DNA of 15,310 bases from Eimeria necatrix (Eukaryota > Apicomplexa > Conoidasida > Eucoccidiorida > Eimeriidae). This document shows positions 1 to 11,857 of this stretch, piece after piece. The position numbers were made by a program, and so were the translations under genes. Location of the stretch: the NCBI RefSeq assembly GCF_000499385.1, contig NW_013654557.1, positions 1 through 15,310 on the forward strand, read 5' to 3'. The notes below the pieces were generated by a model that saw nothing but the letters and a program-made list of their open reading frames with translations, was not told the DNA's origin and did no database searches. Every line of letters begins with the position of its first letter. Positions within the stretch are counted from its first letter, which is position 1.

Positions 1-3000
1 TGCAGTTTGTCAGGTCACAGGCAGAGGCGCTTCCAAAAAATTTGATTTGATTCAAATCAAGTTTTGTAAGAGTGCGTTGAACATTGAATGCCGCGAGATC
101 ATAGTCATGCAACGCTTCTATCCAGCAAGCGCCTATGTAGCAAGACTGCAGGTGGTTTCGCGAAAAAACTCTGTCTCGCGCTGGACAAAGCTTTTTCGCG
201 AAGCCCCCTGCAGTGTAGCTGATTAGACGACACGTCTTACTAATGCGTGGCTGAACATTTATAAACGACCACCGTAAGCATTGGATATTTATCATGGGAC
301 TGCCTACATGTATGTACAGTACTGGAAATTTCCGTCTTCACTCGAAGTGCGCACTCCCTTGAGTGGTTCGGTGCACAAAGTCTCTTATGCTCGCACATAT
401 AAATCATAGCGTCCGCGTACTCCGTCTGCACCCACAAATGTACAAGAATTCATAAGCAGCGCTCACAACCGTTGTCACAGATCCTCCCAGACTGCTCCAT
501 CCAACAGTCGCAGACACTAGACCGCAACGCATCAGTCCCTTTTGTCACTCGTACTGTGTGCTTGTGACTTTCTTGACCGAGACATTAATCTTAAAGTGCT
601 CGCGACCCGTAGCAATAAGTATTCGTACTACTTTTTTAGTGAAACGGTCCAACCCACGCTCTGCAGACAATCTCCCCAATGCTGTGATCGTTAGCTGCGT
701 CCTCCACAAGCAAAAAGCTTCACACAGGGCATTCGCTTTGGCCCCTGCAGCAAACAAGACAGGATGCGGATGGCAACTACAAAACTGGAAGCAAGGCATG
801 AATGTCCTTTCCCACGATTTATCTTGCTGTTTCCGCGTGTCGCATCGCCTGTACAGGGTGCATACTGGTGCAAAACAGAGGTATGTGCTTGGCAGTTCAA
901 ACTGTGAAGGACATTTTAGTATTCGCCCGGCAAACTATGAATCCATTTTGTCTTGGATACGGCGCTTGCAAGGTTAAGCAACAACGTTTTGCATAATGCA
1001 GCTCTTCTTCGTGAAGCAAAATATTGGAGGTTTTGGCCCTGCGCGTGAATCGATTAAGTTGGTGAAGAACTATTTACATTCGCCTGCTAGCGCACCGCCT
1101 GCCATAAAGCAATATTTGCATGCTATCGCTTACAATTAATTGGAGCCAACATGAGAACAGGAGCCCATAAGCAAGCTTGGGAAGAGCGCTAGAGTTTGTT
1201 CATTGTGACATTTCAAACGCCAGTGGGTGCCTCTCATGGCAGCCAACCATTGAGGGCGACGCCGCACACATTAGGGGTTGGTTCAGAACCATCCAAATCC
1301 TGCACATTTTCTTCCGCCAAGCACTCATTCTGAAGTGTTTCTGGCTAAAACGCCATCGTGGCAGTCGGGGAAACCACACTACTCCGTTGAGGAGCAACGA
1401 AATACTGCGCAAAAGAGATAGAGAACTACCGCAGTTTCTCTCCTGCAATTCATTACGCAAAATGTGTAGGCACGGGTACTCCCACAACATTTCAGCTAAG
1501 AAAGTATCCCGAGGTTACTCAGCGTTCCGAACTCTGAGCGGACGTGGATCACACAGCGCAAATTCCGTCTGTATCATGCAGCTACAAGAAATCAGGTACG
1601 CTTTAATGAAAGTTGGTCTTGATAATGCAAATGAATTGCTCTACTCGCATGTGCTTCTTCCAAGTGCTTGCTCTAAGTGTCGTACGTCCGTTCATATCAT
1701 GGTTTAGAAGTGTCAGGCATAATTTTTTGTGCTTCTCAAGGCTCCACATTTGCTCTAACTCTCCGTGCAAAACGAAACGGTGCTTACAAGCTATTCCACA
1801 TTTTGTCATCTGAGTAATGCTGGCGTTCGCGCTTGTAAGCGGGGAAGCCGGCATCAAAGCAGTGAATCCTGCAAACACAGCTATCGGCGTACTTGCAGCT
1901 TGTTACGCTGCAGCTCTTCGCATGTTCAATGCTTTCAATGTTTGCGGCGTTTAGTTAGTCACGAACGTTGCGCGTGCTAGTCAATCCGAGCCGCCAAGGC
2001 TGCAGCAAAATATCTCTTCTCAACGGATTCCTCTTCACATTGTTTGTTTGTGGACCAACCACTTGTGCATCTCAACACTTATTCGCGCAAACGTTCGAAG
2101 CCTCAACAATTCTTGCGCAATGCAAGTAATGCGGTGAACAGTAATGATGATGAGATGATCTGCAACGGAGTATGGTTCGGAGCGAATCGAGAAGGCAGAG
2201 CGTCACACATATACGTAATCTTTGCTTCTGCGTTCCACGAGCTAATCGGAGACCTTTAGATAGTGCGGAAGCGTCATTGCAGGCTTGTGTGCCACACGTA
2301 TATACCAATTTACAACAAGGCTTGACTATAGAGCCCAAATTTAAGCTAGAAGTGGTTGCTTGTACCAAACGTACCGTACGCTGCTTGGCTGCAGGGCACA
2401 CCAACCCAGCCGTTGATAGGCACACAGTGTCGGGTTCGAGTGGTGCAGAAAAAGCGTTTTTTAACTAACAGTAGTAGCTTTTATGCCACATTGGTGGAGT
2501 ACGCACGCCCTAACAGTAACTAATGGGGAGCAGGGAACACACTTGGGGCTTGGAAGAAGCTGGAAGCCAGGTGCACCAAACATCGGAGAAAGCGACAAAA
2601 ATGCTGCCAAGTACTTGAAGCGCAAGTACTTAAATGTCATTCACCCAAAATGCATCACTCAACATACGCGTAGTAGAAGCCAGGAGCCACGCAGTTGTGG
2701 AGCACTAAGAGCGCTCCTCGCTGCACTATAGTTGTTTGCGCTACATGTTCACACTGCTGAGCATAATGAAGTAGCTTTCAGTGCTATAGTGGTGGACGTA
2801 ACAAGATCGAACACTGCACGGCAGACAAAATACCTAGTACGTTGCAGCGACAACTTAAATGCGTCGTTCCGTATTTGCAAAGCCAGAAGAGAGCTGTTGA
2901 TTTGCGAACTAGACCTGCCACAAGCCGCGGTCATCTTCACTCATAAGCCTCTGGCACCCTTGCAGAAGTGTGGGGCCATTAATATGTCATGGATGCGCCA

Positions 3001-3180
3001 TATATGATGTTAGGCACTGGTTAAATACAATGATTCAGCGGTACAGCACACGTACAAACTGCATTTTGGACAAAATGAATGCAGCGAAGGCGACGGAGAT
3101 AAAGCTTTCAATGCGTTATCGCCAGCGCCTTCGTGAGCGTCACTCCAGTTAACATAACTTGCAACGCACTATTGCATGCA
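1..3180. other. Non-coding unique sequence, left flank
   Basis: No supported gene apart from the hairpin listed separately at 146-213. Short frames occur on both strands. The longest, plus strand 1177-1707 (176 codons), has no recognisable domain, signal peptide or low-complexity coding signature, and overlaps a minus-strand frame of similar quality at 1200-1490. For six frames of 15 kb at this base composition, one frame of this size is near what chance would give. No tRNA, rRNA, microsatellite or transposon terminus was recognised. Spliced exons of an unknown gene cannot be excluded by eye. Confidence 0.6.
146..213. repeat. Imperfect 68-bp inverted repeat (hairpin)
   Basis: Left arm 146-176 pairs with right arm 183-213 around a 6-base loop (177-182). 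Of 31 positions, 26 are Watson-Crick pairs and 2 are G-T pairs. Both ends are the hexamer CTGCAG, and each arm carries TTCGCGAA or a near version of it. The outer 22 bp of each arm match best (20 Watson-Crick pairs, one G-T, one mismatch). The hexamer TGTAGC lies at 136-141 and again at 214-219. It could be a target-site duplication of a tiny foldback element, but four bases separate it from the left arm, so that reading is speculative. No terminal motif of a known transposon family was recognised. A structured RNA or a chance quasi-palindrome are alternatives. Confidence 0.75.
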
Positions 3181-3250
3181 ACAAACACCTGGTTATTCTA
3201 AAAGGCTTTGTTGCATGCAACAAAGCCTTTTAGAATAACCAGGTGATTGT
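3181..3250. repeat. Near-perfect 70-bp palindrome without spacer
   Basis: Positions 3186-3245 form a perfect 60-bp palindrome: the 30 bases 3186-3215 are the exact reverse complement of 3216-3245, with no loop. After a single mismatch (3185/3246) the symmetry continues four more bases each way (3181-3184 with 3247-3250). The centre is TTGCATGCAA. The motif TTGCATGCAACAAA of the centre (3211-3224) is also present as a direct copy just upstream at 3172-3185. That arrangement would allow a fold-back or template-switch event to copy the intervening segment in inverted orientation. No target-site duplication or transposon terminus is seen, so a mutational inverted duplication is preferred over a mobile element. 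This is inference from structure only. Confidence 0.93.
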
Positions 3251-4244
3251 GTGCGATGTCAGAAAAAAGACAAAGTTGCTGCCAAGCCCGCACCGCTCGT
3301 TAGTTGGCACTGCAATTGCACACAGTAAGCATCTTCCCCTAGTCACCTTTGCTGTGGAATAATACATGCTCATGCGTAAAGGGCCAGAAGAGTTTTAAAG
3401 CACCAAAGTACGCATGGCCGCAGCTCAGTTCTTTAGGGCATTTCTGGCCATTCGCAAAGCATGATCATTCTACATGGTACCACAAGAGGTGCTCCGGGAA
3501 TATAAGCTCCGTATTCTGAAGAAAAAATGCTCATGGGTACTATGCCGAGCGATGCGAATTTGATTCAAAGGAATAGCTGTTGGCGTTTCCCTATAGAGAC
3601 CCAGCGGTTGCACTAGGGCACCCTTGAACTGGTTTTCCGTTATCTTGCTCTCCAATAAAATTTTTCCCACACTGAATCTTACTAGCTAGTTCGAATAGGT
3701 GTTCTCATGCTTGCATTGGCGACCATGCCCAAGCTTGATGACGAGAATATTCAAAGTACAACAATCTCTTTATGTTTTGCCTTTTATTGGTGACATGGAC
3801 TAGCCTGGGTGTCTACTGAATACTTTCCCGAATATTTGGCAAATTAATTTTGGGGGAAAAGAAAATAGTTCGTTGTGAACGCTTCTGGGACGGCTAAATC
3901 CAATGGCAAAGATCACAACTAAACGAAATGATCGCGGTCATATGCTAGCAGCTTGGCCAGCAAAAAAGTACGGCGGTCAATTTTTGCAGCCTCTGTGCCG
4001 ACAATAATGCTCCTACGCTAGACTGCATATGGTAAATGCATACGATGCCACACTTCAGCCATTGAATTACCCTGGCGGGTGACTGAATGCTTCACTTTTG
4101 CGGCGCTTACAGCCTGCAACTAGGAATACTCATTATAGCTTCATCCATGACGAAGAGAATTTTTCATCATGTGCTACTGAGGGTTGGCGGGTATAGCAAA
4201 TGATCCGCGACTTGCTCTGGGTGTCACTTCACTTCAAAGCCAAC
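3251..4244. other. Non-coding unique sequence
   Basis: Nothing supportable is seen. The only frame of any size is a minus-strand one of 66 codons (3470-3670), with no recognisable motif. There is no strong inverted repeat, tandem repeat or RNA gene. Confidence 0.6.
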
Positions 4245-4749
4245 GTAAACTTGAAGAACTTGATTCTTGTAGAGTTTTGGCAAGAGGAGTCAAATGCGTT
4301 TACTGTAGTGCTCTGGAAGGAACCTGTTTCTCAGGATGGCAGCGTCCATTCGCGCACCTCATCACGGAAGGCCACAACTTGGAGCTACGCTAGAGCACCT
4401 CCATCTGCCCGCGACAGTAGCAAGGTATGCTTGCAGTACTGCTTCGCACCGTCTTCAGAAAGCCACCTGATGTCACCACACTTGAGTGCTAAATGCGGTA
4501 AACTTGAAGAACTTGATTCTTGTAGAGTTTTGGCAAGAGGAGTCAAATGCGTTTACTGTAGTGCTCTGGAAGGAACCTGTTTCTCAGGATGGCAGCGTCC
4601 ATTCGCGCACCTCATCACGGAAGGCCACAACTTGGAGCTACGCTAGAGCACCTCCATCTGCCCGCGACAGTAGCAAGGTATGCTTGCAGTACTGCTTCGC
4701 ACCGTCTTCAGAAAGCCACCTGATGTCACCACACTTGAGTGCTAAATGC
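4245..4749. repeat. Exact tandem duplication, 2 x 252 bp
   Basis: Copies at 4245-4496 and 4498-4749 are identical over all 252 bases when read side by side. One extra G (4497) sits between them, giving a period of 253. The left flank ends CCAAC and the right flank begins TTGCA, so both outer boundaries are abrupt. Absence of any difference between copies implies a recent duplication or homogenisation. The period is not a multiple of three, so a reading frame that crosses the junction shifts phase; the overlapping frames at 4200-4646 and 4486-4923 are by-products of the duplication. There is no TSD, tail or terminal repeat, so this is a segmental tandem duplication rather than a transposon insertion. 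Confidence 0.95.
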
Positions 4750-6475
4750 TTGCAAACGACATGTTTGAGTTACTGTAGCAAAGCTGGAGAGACAAGGCAC
4801 ACAACTGGTGATGGCCTTGCCCCACCACCCTGTGGACATTTATCGTTGTTCTCTCCAAGAAGCATCAGCCACTGTAGAAAGCCACTTAACTGCAATAAGA
4901 GCTGGTATTGCGAATGTCAGTAAGGGACCGCCTCTTTCTTTGTGTCATTTTTCATAAGGACGACCCAACAGCATGCGGTTGCAGCCATGCAAAAGTTAGT
5001 TTCCGCAGTGGCGGCCCCTCACTAACTGCAACGACCAGGCAGTCACAGGAAAATTCTTTCTGTTGCGCAAAGCACGAGCAGACATCGCGTTTGGAAGCGC
5101 TTGCATTGAACTCACAATCTGTACAGTAGGCATATTCATATTCATGGTCCTGCAATACTCAAACGTATATATCCAAATGGAGAGAACGACGTTTCCTACC
5201 GCTTTATTTTTGCGTGATCCCCCAATCGTCTGCTCCTGTGAAAAATTATATACAGCCAGCAAAACTCACAAAGAGCGTGAGGCTAACCAGGCGTGTGTCT
5301 TGCGGTGTAGCATTGCGTTTATTCGTACAGGGAGTGAGGGACTCTCACTCCCTGACAGTGACCAGGAAAACCCTAAGAAAACCTGAGACCTCTATTGCAT
5401 TGCCTTCATGAGATACGTGGGTGCTGCATCCGTGCACGGAGTGTGAAGCTACACCCGTCAGCCACGAATAAACCGAGTAAGCAGCAACGCAATTGCTAAC
5501 CAGCCTTAGCGAACAAGCCACGAACCGATAAACAAAAACGACATTAAAATCATTACATAGGTGCGAACTCCAGTGCATGCTAAGGTGATCATGCTGCCGT
5601 AGCACGTATTTTCGCCCACCGCCTTGTGTTCGAATCCATGAATCCCTATTGTTTTCTCTGCGTCTCTATGAAAGCAATTTCTGGGGAGATGCAGAACCGC
5701 TTAAGGCCCTAGAGCAGTGAGACCGTACGACATGCAGTTTCGGATAAGATAACAATCGCCTCATCTTGTCGTGATGTGTTTCTTTCATAGCACATCTATG
5801 GTTCTGCCATACAAGCACATTTGTAGCACAACCGGGCCAGGCATAATCTAGCTGGATATTTTGCAGTGTGCTTTGATGTCGGAGCCAAAATAGATCCACA
5901 ATGGCTGCATGGGGGATGTATTTGGAAAATTTTGGCTCAATCTGGATCTGTGAGGCAGAGAACTCAGGCGCGCCCGTTTTTGGCTATGGTGTCCTCCAGT
6001 TTGTCAGCCAAGTTGTCTACGCATAATGCTTCAAATTATATTATTCAAGGCAGAATGCAGATGCTGAAGAGCCTATTGCAAAGTTTTCATGAACGCCCAG
6101 GCAAAAAAATTAAAGCCACTGAGCCACTGAGCAGTTAACTCCGACGGCGCTTGCTCAACATACCGCCTGCGCACCTCTCCGGCGTCAAAGCACATTGTGA
6201 AACACCCAGCTAGCACATATCCGGTTCGATTGTGCACTGGGAGGGCGCCCCTGATATGTCTGGTCCTATCTTTAAGAGATATCACTATTCCTTATCCCCA
6301 AGGAGCGCGTTCCAGTTGCTTTCTTCCAAAAACAAGCGTCATATGCCGCACATACAACCTTGATTTGTCGCATGAGAGCAGCAATTGTTTCAGATTTGGC
6401 AGCATCTACGGAAAATGTATCCTGGCTGTGCTAGCTGTCTCCACTTTCTTCGAAATAAGCATATTTGTACTCAAC
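4750..6475. other. Non-coding unique sequence
   Basis: Short overlapping frames on both strands, none convincing. Around 5866-6138 two plus-strand frames overlap: one of 90 codons, preceded by an AG-ending pyrimidine-rich stretch at 5856-5865, and one starting at ATG 5901 with 41 codons. Both have a moderately protein-like composition, but they conflict and neither shows a known domain. A single AACCCTAA at 5369-5376 is not a telomere array. The short hairpin at 5328-5354 is listed separately. Confidence 0.55.
5328..5354. repeat. Short perfect hairpin, 11-bp stem and 5-base loop
   Basis: CAGGGAGTGAG at 5328-5338 is exactly complementary to CTCACTCCCTG at 5344-5354, with loop GGACT. By a rough estimate a perfect 11-bp stem with a short loop is expected less than once in a window of this size. 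No T-tract follows, no gene ends beside it, and the setting looks eukaryotic, so it is not called a terminator. Confidence 0.6.
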
Positions 6476-6590
6476 GCTCACTACCTATGCGAATGTCGTC
6501 GAACCACGGAAAAGAAATTGCAGGCTCGCGCATAGAGCTCACTATCTATCTGAATATCGTCAACCCACGGAAAAAATTGCAGACTCACAT
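6476..6590. repeat. Diverged tandem duplication, period about 61 bp
   Basis: The segment 6476-6536 is repeated at 6537-6590 with roughly 80 percent identity by eye and one 2-base length difference in an A-rich run. Shared blocks include GCTCACTA at the start of each copy, CCACGGAAAA in the middle and AATTGCAG near the end. This is an older event of the same kind as the exact duplications elsewhere in the window. No gene overlaps it convincingly. Confidence 0.75.
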
Positions 6591-9500
6591 TACAACGTAA
6601 CGGTTCCTGAAGGCAGCAAGAAATCGTAGCAGAAATGCGTAGTCCAACGTGACCTACAAACTGATAGATGCAAGACAGCTCGGAGCATGGAGATGTCAAT
6701 TCTCAAAAGCAAGCGAGCTGATATCTTCGGAAAAAGCAATCTATATTCATATTGATACATGGGGTCTGCTCAAGGTGGCTCAAGCTTACCCTATGAAGCC
6801 TGTCTTGTGCGTGAGCCGACTGCGAAGCATGCCCTGCGGATTCGCAAATATGCCTCGGCCGTATGATTCAAAATCCGCAAAAAAGAAGAGCATAAAGGGA
6901 CGCACAGTCTGTGGCCACAGCACATAAGAATTACATTAGAGCATTCACTACATTACAAACGCATTCACAAGCACAGCACCGGGAACGATTCGCACGGAAG
7001 GATGAATGTCGGGTTTCATGCGGCCTCTTTGTAGGCTTTACAAGCACTTTGTGCATCCTTTGTGGCTTCATTATGACAGATTGTGCTTATAGCACGTGGC
7101 GTTCTGGGTATCACTGCTAACGGGCACTTCTATGCTGTGGCATGTGGAGAAACTGACTGTGGGGAAAAGACGCTGACTGTGGGGGAATTAAGCGCATAGC
7201 TCAGCCCTGATTGTGCTCTCGTTTTGACGCTCATTTAGTCCAAGCACATTGTGGCTTGAAGCAGGTAAATACCGCATACAGCACTTGTCTCTCAGTAGAC
7301 TGAGTAAAACACACAGCCTGAGCATATCATTTGCACGATTTGCCTTAGTGGCAGAGATAAAGTGTTTCCCTTTGCAGACCAAAGTGTTACACATTTATGG
7401 TGTCGCTTAGCACATTCAGGCTGCCAGAGGCGTAGATGTTTCAGAAATGATGGTCGCTTTTGTTTTAGCGCTGTTCGCGGCTCTCATTGCAAGCAGAAGC
7501 ATGATTTGCTTGTTGAAGATGCAGCAAGCACGAAGTTCAGACTTCAGACGAACACTGCCTAGCAAGCACTTGACAAAATGACGGACTGCCAATTGGCCTG
7601 TACACCTTATACTGCGAGTTAAAAGCGCAAACTCTGAATCCACAATAGCATTAACCGAAAGTGGTGTTGCTTGCACTAGAAAAAATAGAGCTTCATTCGC
7701 AAACCAAGTTGGATCAGCCAAGAAAATTGACACATTAAATGTTTTCCAACTTAAATTATAAGCAGCGAAGAAAACGGAAGTGAGAGAATCAGCAAGCAGC
7801 ATAAGTAACTTAGGTATCTATGAAATCGAATCATTGGCATGAAGCATCTACTGAATGCAGCCCTTTGCAAGCCTTCCTCATTCCGGTGTTTCTGAGCCCA
7901 GATAAGCGTGCAACAGTCGCTTATCGTGGAAAGGTCGTCTTTTCCCACGTTTAACGAAGCTCGAGAGAAGGGAAAGATCATTATTGCGTCCTACTGCCAG
8001 TCAGCTTCAGAATGGCCAGTGGATGAGACGAATGTGGGGACGTCCTGCCCTCCCAAATAGTGCAATATGTCGAGCTGACTGGAGATCTCGAGCTCACCGA
8101 ACATCGCTACCGGCCAGGAGCTCATGCATTATGACAAAGCAACTGTACTGGAGTACAGCTCTGCATTTTCGCCGTATGCTGTATGTATATGCACATTCGT
8201 ATAATTATGAGGATTTATTCAGCTGCAGGCGTGCCCAGAAATTTAGACATAAGGCCAGGCGTTAAAGAGTTCCAGACACAGAGACCCCTGCATAGAAATA
8301 CTAGAATCGGGAAAAAACAGCTTAAACATACTATCTGCATGCGTGTTTTTGCGTCCCGGGCAGCCAGTGCTAGTCCATCAGATTCAGGTCATATTGGCAA
8401 CTAACGGCAAGATTGCTGGGTGGAAGTGCAACATTCGGAGTTGGTTCCCTTACTAGCTGTATTAAGCAACCGCCTTGACACTGTTTCTAGTCATTTTGTG
8501 CCAAATTATGAAACCTGCTCATCAATTTGTTTGCTCAGGATACACAAGAGGGGACAAGCAGCGCAAGCGCAAGCAGTAGGACCCACTGCTTCACTATTCG
8601 ACTGCTTCGAACGCCTTCCCTCACTGGAGAAGTTTTGTTAAAGTTTCTCCTAGAGCGTTAAATCCGTATTCCGCGTACGCACTAAGAGAAGGCGTGTGTT
8701 AGAGCGTCTAGAAATTTGTGGAGATCTGGGCAGCAGGCACCACGAATGCCAACGCAGAATTAGTGGCGACGCATTTCCTGTTGTGCGAAATGCTGAATTA
8801 CATACGTCCTGCTTGGACAGAAAGATATTAAGATGCCTCTGTGTGCTAACAACAGCGCATGAACTTACCAATCCTGAGTGTAAGCCACGGCTCGTCATAC
8901 CTAGTTTAAAGAGCACAGGAGGGCTATTTGTTGCTTTTGACAATTGCACTATGCATATTATTCTGTCATAAGTAGCCTTTTCTTGCTGTTAGTATGGGAG
9001 AGTGCCGCGCAGAGATAGCGTGCTCGCACACTTCACCTTTCTTGGCCATTCCGCTAGAAAACACTCCAGCTGCCATCTGACAACTGCCTTGCCTTAGCAT
9101 TCAAGACATCAAAACACCTAATTTTGATACTTTACACTAATAACTGTATATTCCAAAGAGTGGCAAATTTCTGAAAAGATGTTTCGAGAGGTGACCCTGG
9201 TGAGGGAACGCATTTGCCCTGTAAACAGTCCTTCATCTCCAAGAGGTTCTGCGTTGGGCAGAAACTGCGCCGATGGACGATGCTTCCCAGCATATTGCAA
9301 AATCTAGGCTTCGCGGAAGCATGCCCACCCCATAATATGCTTTTCATGCCGAGCGGTCCACTAAAATGTCTCACATAATCCTCGTTTATTTTCATTTAGG
9401 TGTCGATGAGTCTTCTAAAGTATAGATATTGGGAATGGCTGCATGCCCACCAGTTGCAGTGCAAGGGAAGGCTAGTGCACCCCCCAAAATGCAACTATAC

Positions 9501-11857
9501 GTTTTGAAAGGTCATCTGGTTTTCTGTCAACAAGCTTCTCACTTTTCACCCAACTCAGGCCTGTGTCGCTCTGTATGCCTTTAATCAGTTGCTAGCAGCC
9601 ATTTTTCCTTCGCAACTTAACAAATAATTTTCGAACACACTATCTGCAGTGTGATTAAATGTCAGTTGGAATACTGCCCGTAGTCACAGCTGACTAGAGC
9701 TTTACTCGCGCGCTGACCAGCTGTGTGGATATTTTTTCAGCAGAAAACACACTATTTCCTGCTTTATCATAATTTTATGCTTGAATGTCGTGAGCTGATA
9801 TGCATCTATCTGCATAAATGGTTAGAGGTCATTCGAAGAAAGATTCCTCTACAGCACTGCAAGCTCCAGCTGCTAGTAAAACAGTCCATAAGGTTCTGAA
9901 TCATGAAGGCATCTGCTTCTACACAATTTGTTGCAGACGTTTTGGACCACGTGCCTGAAAGGTACTCGCAAGATTTCTGTTTCCTGAGTCTTCCTAAGGA
10001 AACACCGTTGATTCCCAGGCAGCGCCCTGCGCGTACTTCTGGGGTTCACCAAAGCTCCATGAAAATTACCAGAGAACGTAGGCCATAAGGGCGACGTTGG
10101 AACAAAATCGGAGTTTTGTAAAGGGAGGCGTGGGCGTGCCTTATTCACAAACGACTTTGGTGCACACGGCTGCAGTGCAAAGTCGTCACTGCGTAAAATA
10201 TTCTTTGAAGCTTATTCCGCAAGACTCTAGGGCCCTGATGAGAATCGAATCCAATCTTTCACAAGGAATTGCCGCTCTGTTGATCCATCGGTTGTCTTTT
10301 GCGAGTGCCCGACCCTACACAAGTCTACACTGAGAGGTCCTGCCGCATTTGCAGCTGCTGAAACATTAATCAGAGCACTAGCGACGTAAGTACACAAGGA
10401 AAGGCACCTTAAATATTTATCCTTGCAAGATTCGTATCCTTAAAGCGGACCAGACGCTATCAAGTATCAAAGCCACTTCTGTGGCGCATCACCACTCTGT
10501 AGCAGCCGATCGTAGGGGCCTTGGACGCTGGGTATACAAAGACGTAAGCCTAACCGATACCCCCCGCAAACGAAAAAAATGCAACCAGCTCAGCAAGCAG
10601 CTTAAGCAAGCAAAATTGCAGCATGCTTTGAGCAAACGATAAGTTATAAACATATTGAAATTCTCCGTGTTGATTGTCCATCCCATAATGTTACATTGTA
10701 GCAACAAATCACACGTGACTGTGTATGTTGCTCTGCACTGCATCCAGCGCCAATAAATGCTTGCTTCGTGAGCCTCAAAAATATCAGCCATATTCACGGG
10801 CCTGGGTTATTAGTGAGGCGCATGACATTTGTAAGACTAACACTGCGTCCTAAAGGTGAATCACAATGCCACTTCATCTAGCAGTTGGTGGTTATACAAG
10901 CTTTGCATTTCTGAAAGCGTGTATAGCGCTTACTTTCTGGAGTAAATCGTAGCCACGGCGCCGTTACTTGCAGAGATGGCTGCTGTCCGACGTCTGTGCG
11001 AAAAAATCCGGAAAGCTGTTATTGTTTTTCTGGATCAGCGTGTGTTCCTAGTCCAGTCTACCCGACATCTTGGTACGAATATTCATGTTGCATCAGCAGA
11101 GGGAAATCCCCAGCACGCATTCGGCAAATTCGTCTGCCTCGACTAACCCGCCTAGTTGCGTGGACGTAGCTCTTTCATACGGATAACAAAGCTTTTCCAA
11201 TTCTATTCTTCTGGCACGGGAGGAACAGATCGCTGTCACAGTCAAGCTCCCCATCGTTCCCTAGGGCTGCCCAAATTTTCCTGTATTGCTTACTTCCTTT
11301 TTTATTAATAAAGAAGCGATTTCTTCATCACGCAGTCACTATGGCAGTCATGTATACACTCACATACGTGGCCAGTCGTTCGAGGGTTGTGCGGGACGCC
11401 AAATAAAAGTGCAATAGCAAGTTAACTTGCCGTTACTCTCCGCCCAGGCAGCGCCATTATTTATCAAGTTTTTCTTTTGTAATCGGCCTGATTAGCGGGG
11501 AAATACCTTTCTGAATTATCTGTTATCACAAGCATTAACCAGGCCACGCCTTTTTTAACAAGAAACTGATGGTCAAGCGGTTCTGCCGCTGCTACATGAC
11601 CGTTTGAGGCACACCTTTTCAGTTCAGTTTCCTCTCATGGATGTTTTCCCGCCTGTAGTCAGAAAGGCAAATTTTAATGGCTCAGAATGGTTCGTAAGTG
11701 ATGTTTCGGAGGATGCAGTAGCGTCATTTTACGACCCGCTTGACGGTCAGGTAGCTTTGTTTCCATTATAGGCTTGCTTTCTCCCAATTGAAAATCAGCC
11801 AGCTCTTGGAGACATCGTGACAATTAGCCACAACTGCGCACCGTCTGTAGCCCGACA
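6591..11857. other. Non-coding unique sequence, long central block
   Basis: No supported gene in about 5.3 kb. The largest frames are minus-strand 7416-7802 (128 codons) and 10489-10797 (102 codons) plus several of 60-99 codons on both strands; none has a recognisable domain and most overlap one another. A 56-codon plus-strand frame at 10976-11146 starts in a good eukaryotic start context (G at -3, G at +4) and follows an AG-ending pyrimidine-rich stretch, but I recognise no family. The sequence from 11563 onward is listed separately as weakly coding-like. No tRNA, transposon end or microsatellite was seen. Confidence 0.5.
7153..7192. repeat. Short tandem duplication, 2 x 20 bp, imperfect
   Basis: CTGACTGTGGGG starts at 7153 and again at 7173, giving a 20-base period with the second half of each copy diverged (GAAAAGACG-like versus GGAATTAAG-like). 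Two copies only, so it may be a small slippage or duplication event. Confidence 0.55.

Noticed and set aside
42..60. 19-base inverted repeat TTGATTTGA-T-TCAAATCAA
   Set aside because: A 9-bp stem with a tiny loop is expected about once per window by chance, and the sequence is AT-rich.
1177..1707. Longest open frame, 176 codons, plus strand
   Set aside because: No recognisable domain, composition typical of shuffled frames, overlaps a comparable minus-strand frame, and one frame of about this length is close to chance expectation for six frames of 15 kb.
2609..2631. Hairpin AAGTACTTG / CAAGTACTT with 5-base loop
   Set aside because: A 9-bp stem is near chance expectation and there is no gene or tract beside it that gives it a role.
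4200..4923. Two overlapping frames with shared residues, looking like tandem paralogues
   Set aside because: The shared residues are explained by the exact 252-bp DNA duplication read in shifted phase. No start, domain or conserved product is evident.
5369..5376. AACCCTAA, resembling a telomere repeat unit
   Set aside because: A single occurrence, not tandem; expected by chance.
5628..5637. GTTCGAATCC, resembling a tRNA T-loop / Pol III B box
   Set aside because: The flanking bases do not form a T-arm stem and no acceptor or anticodon arm can be folded upstream. GGTTCGAGT at about 2428-2436 fails the same test.
8083..8095. Overlapping AGATCT, CTCGAG and GAGCTC sites, resembling a cloning polylinker
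   Set aside because: Only 13 bases, no vector sequence on either side; coincidence.
11417..11430. 14-base palindrome GCAAGTTAACTTGC
   Set aside because: About one such palindrome is expected by chance in 15 kb; no neighbouring gene to regulate.
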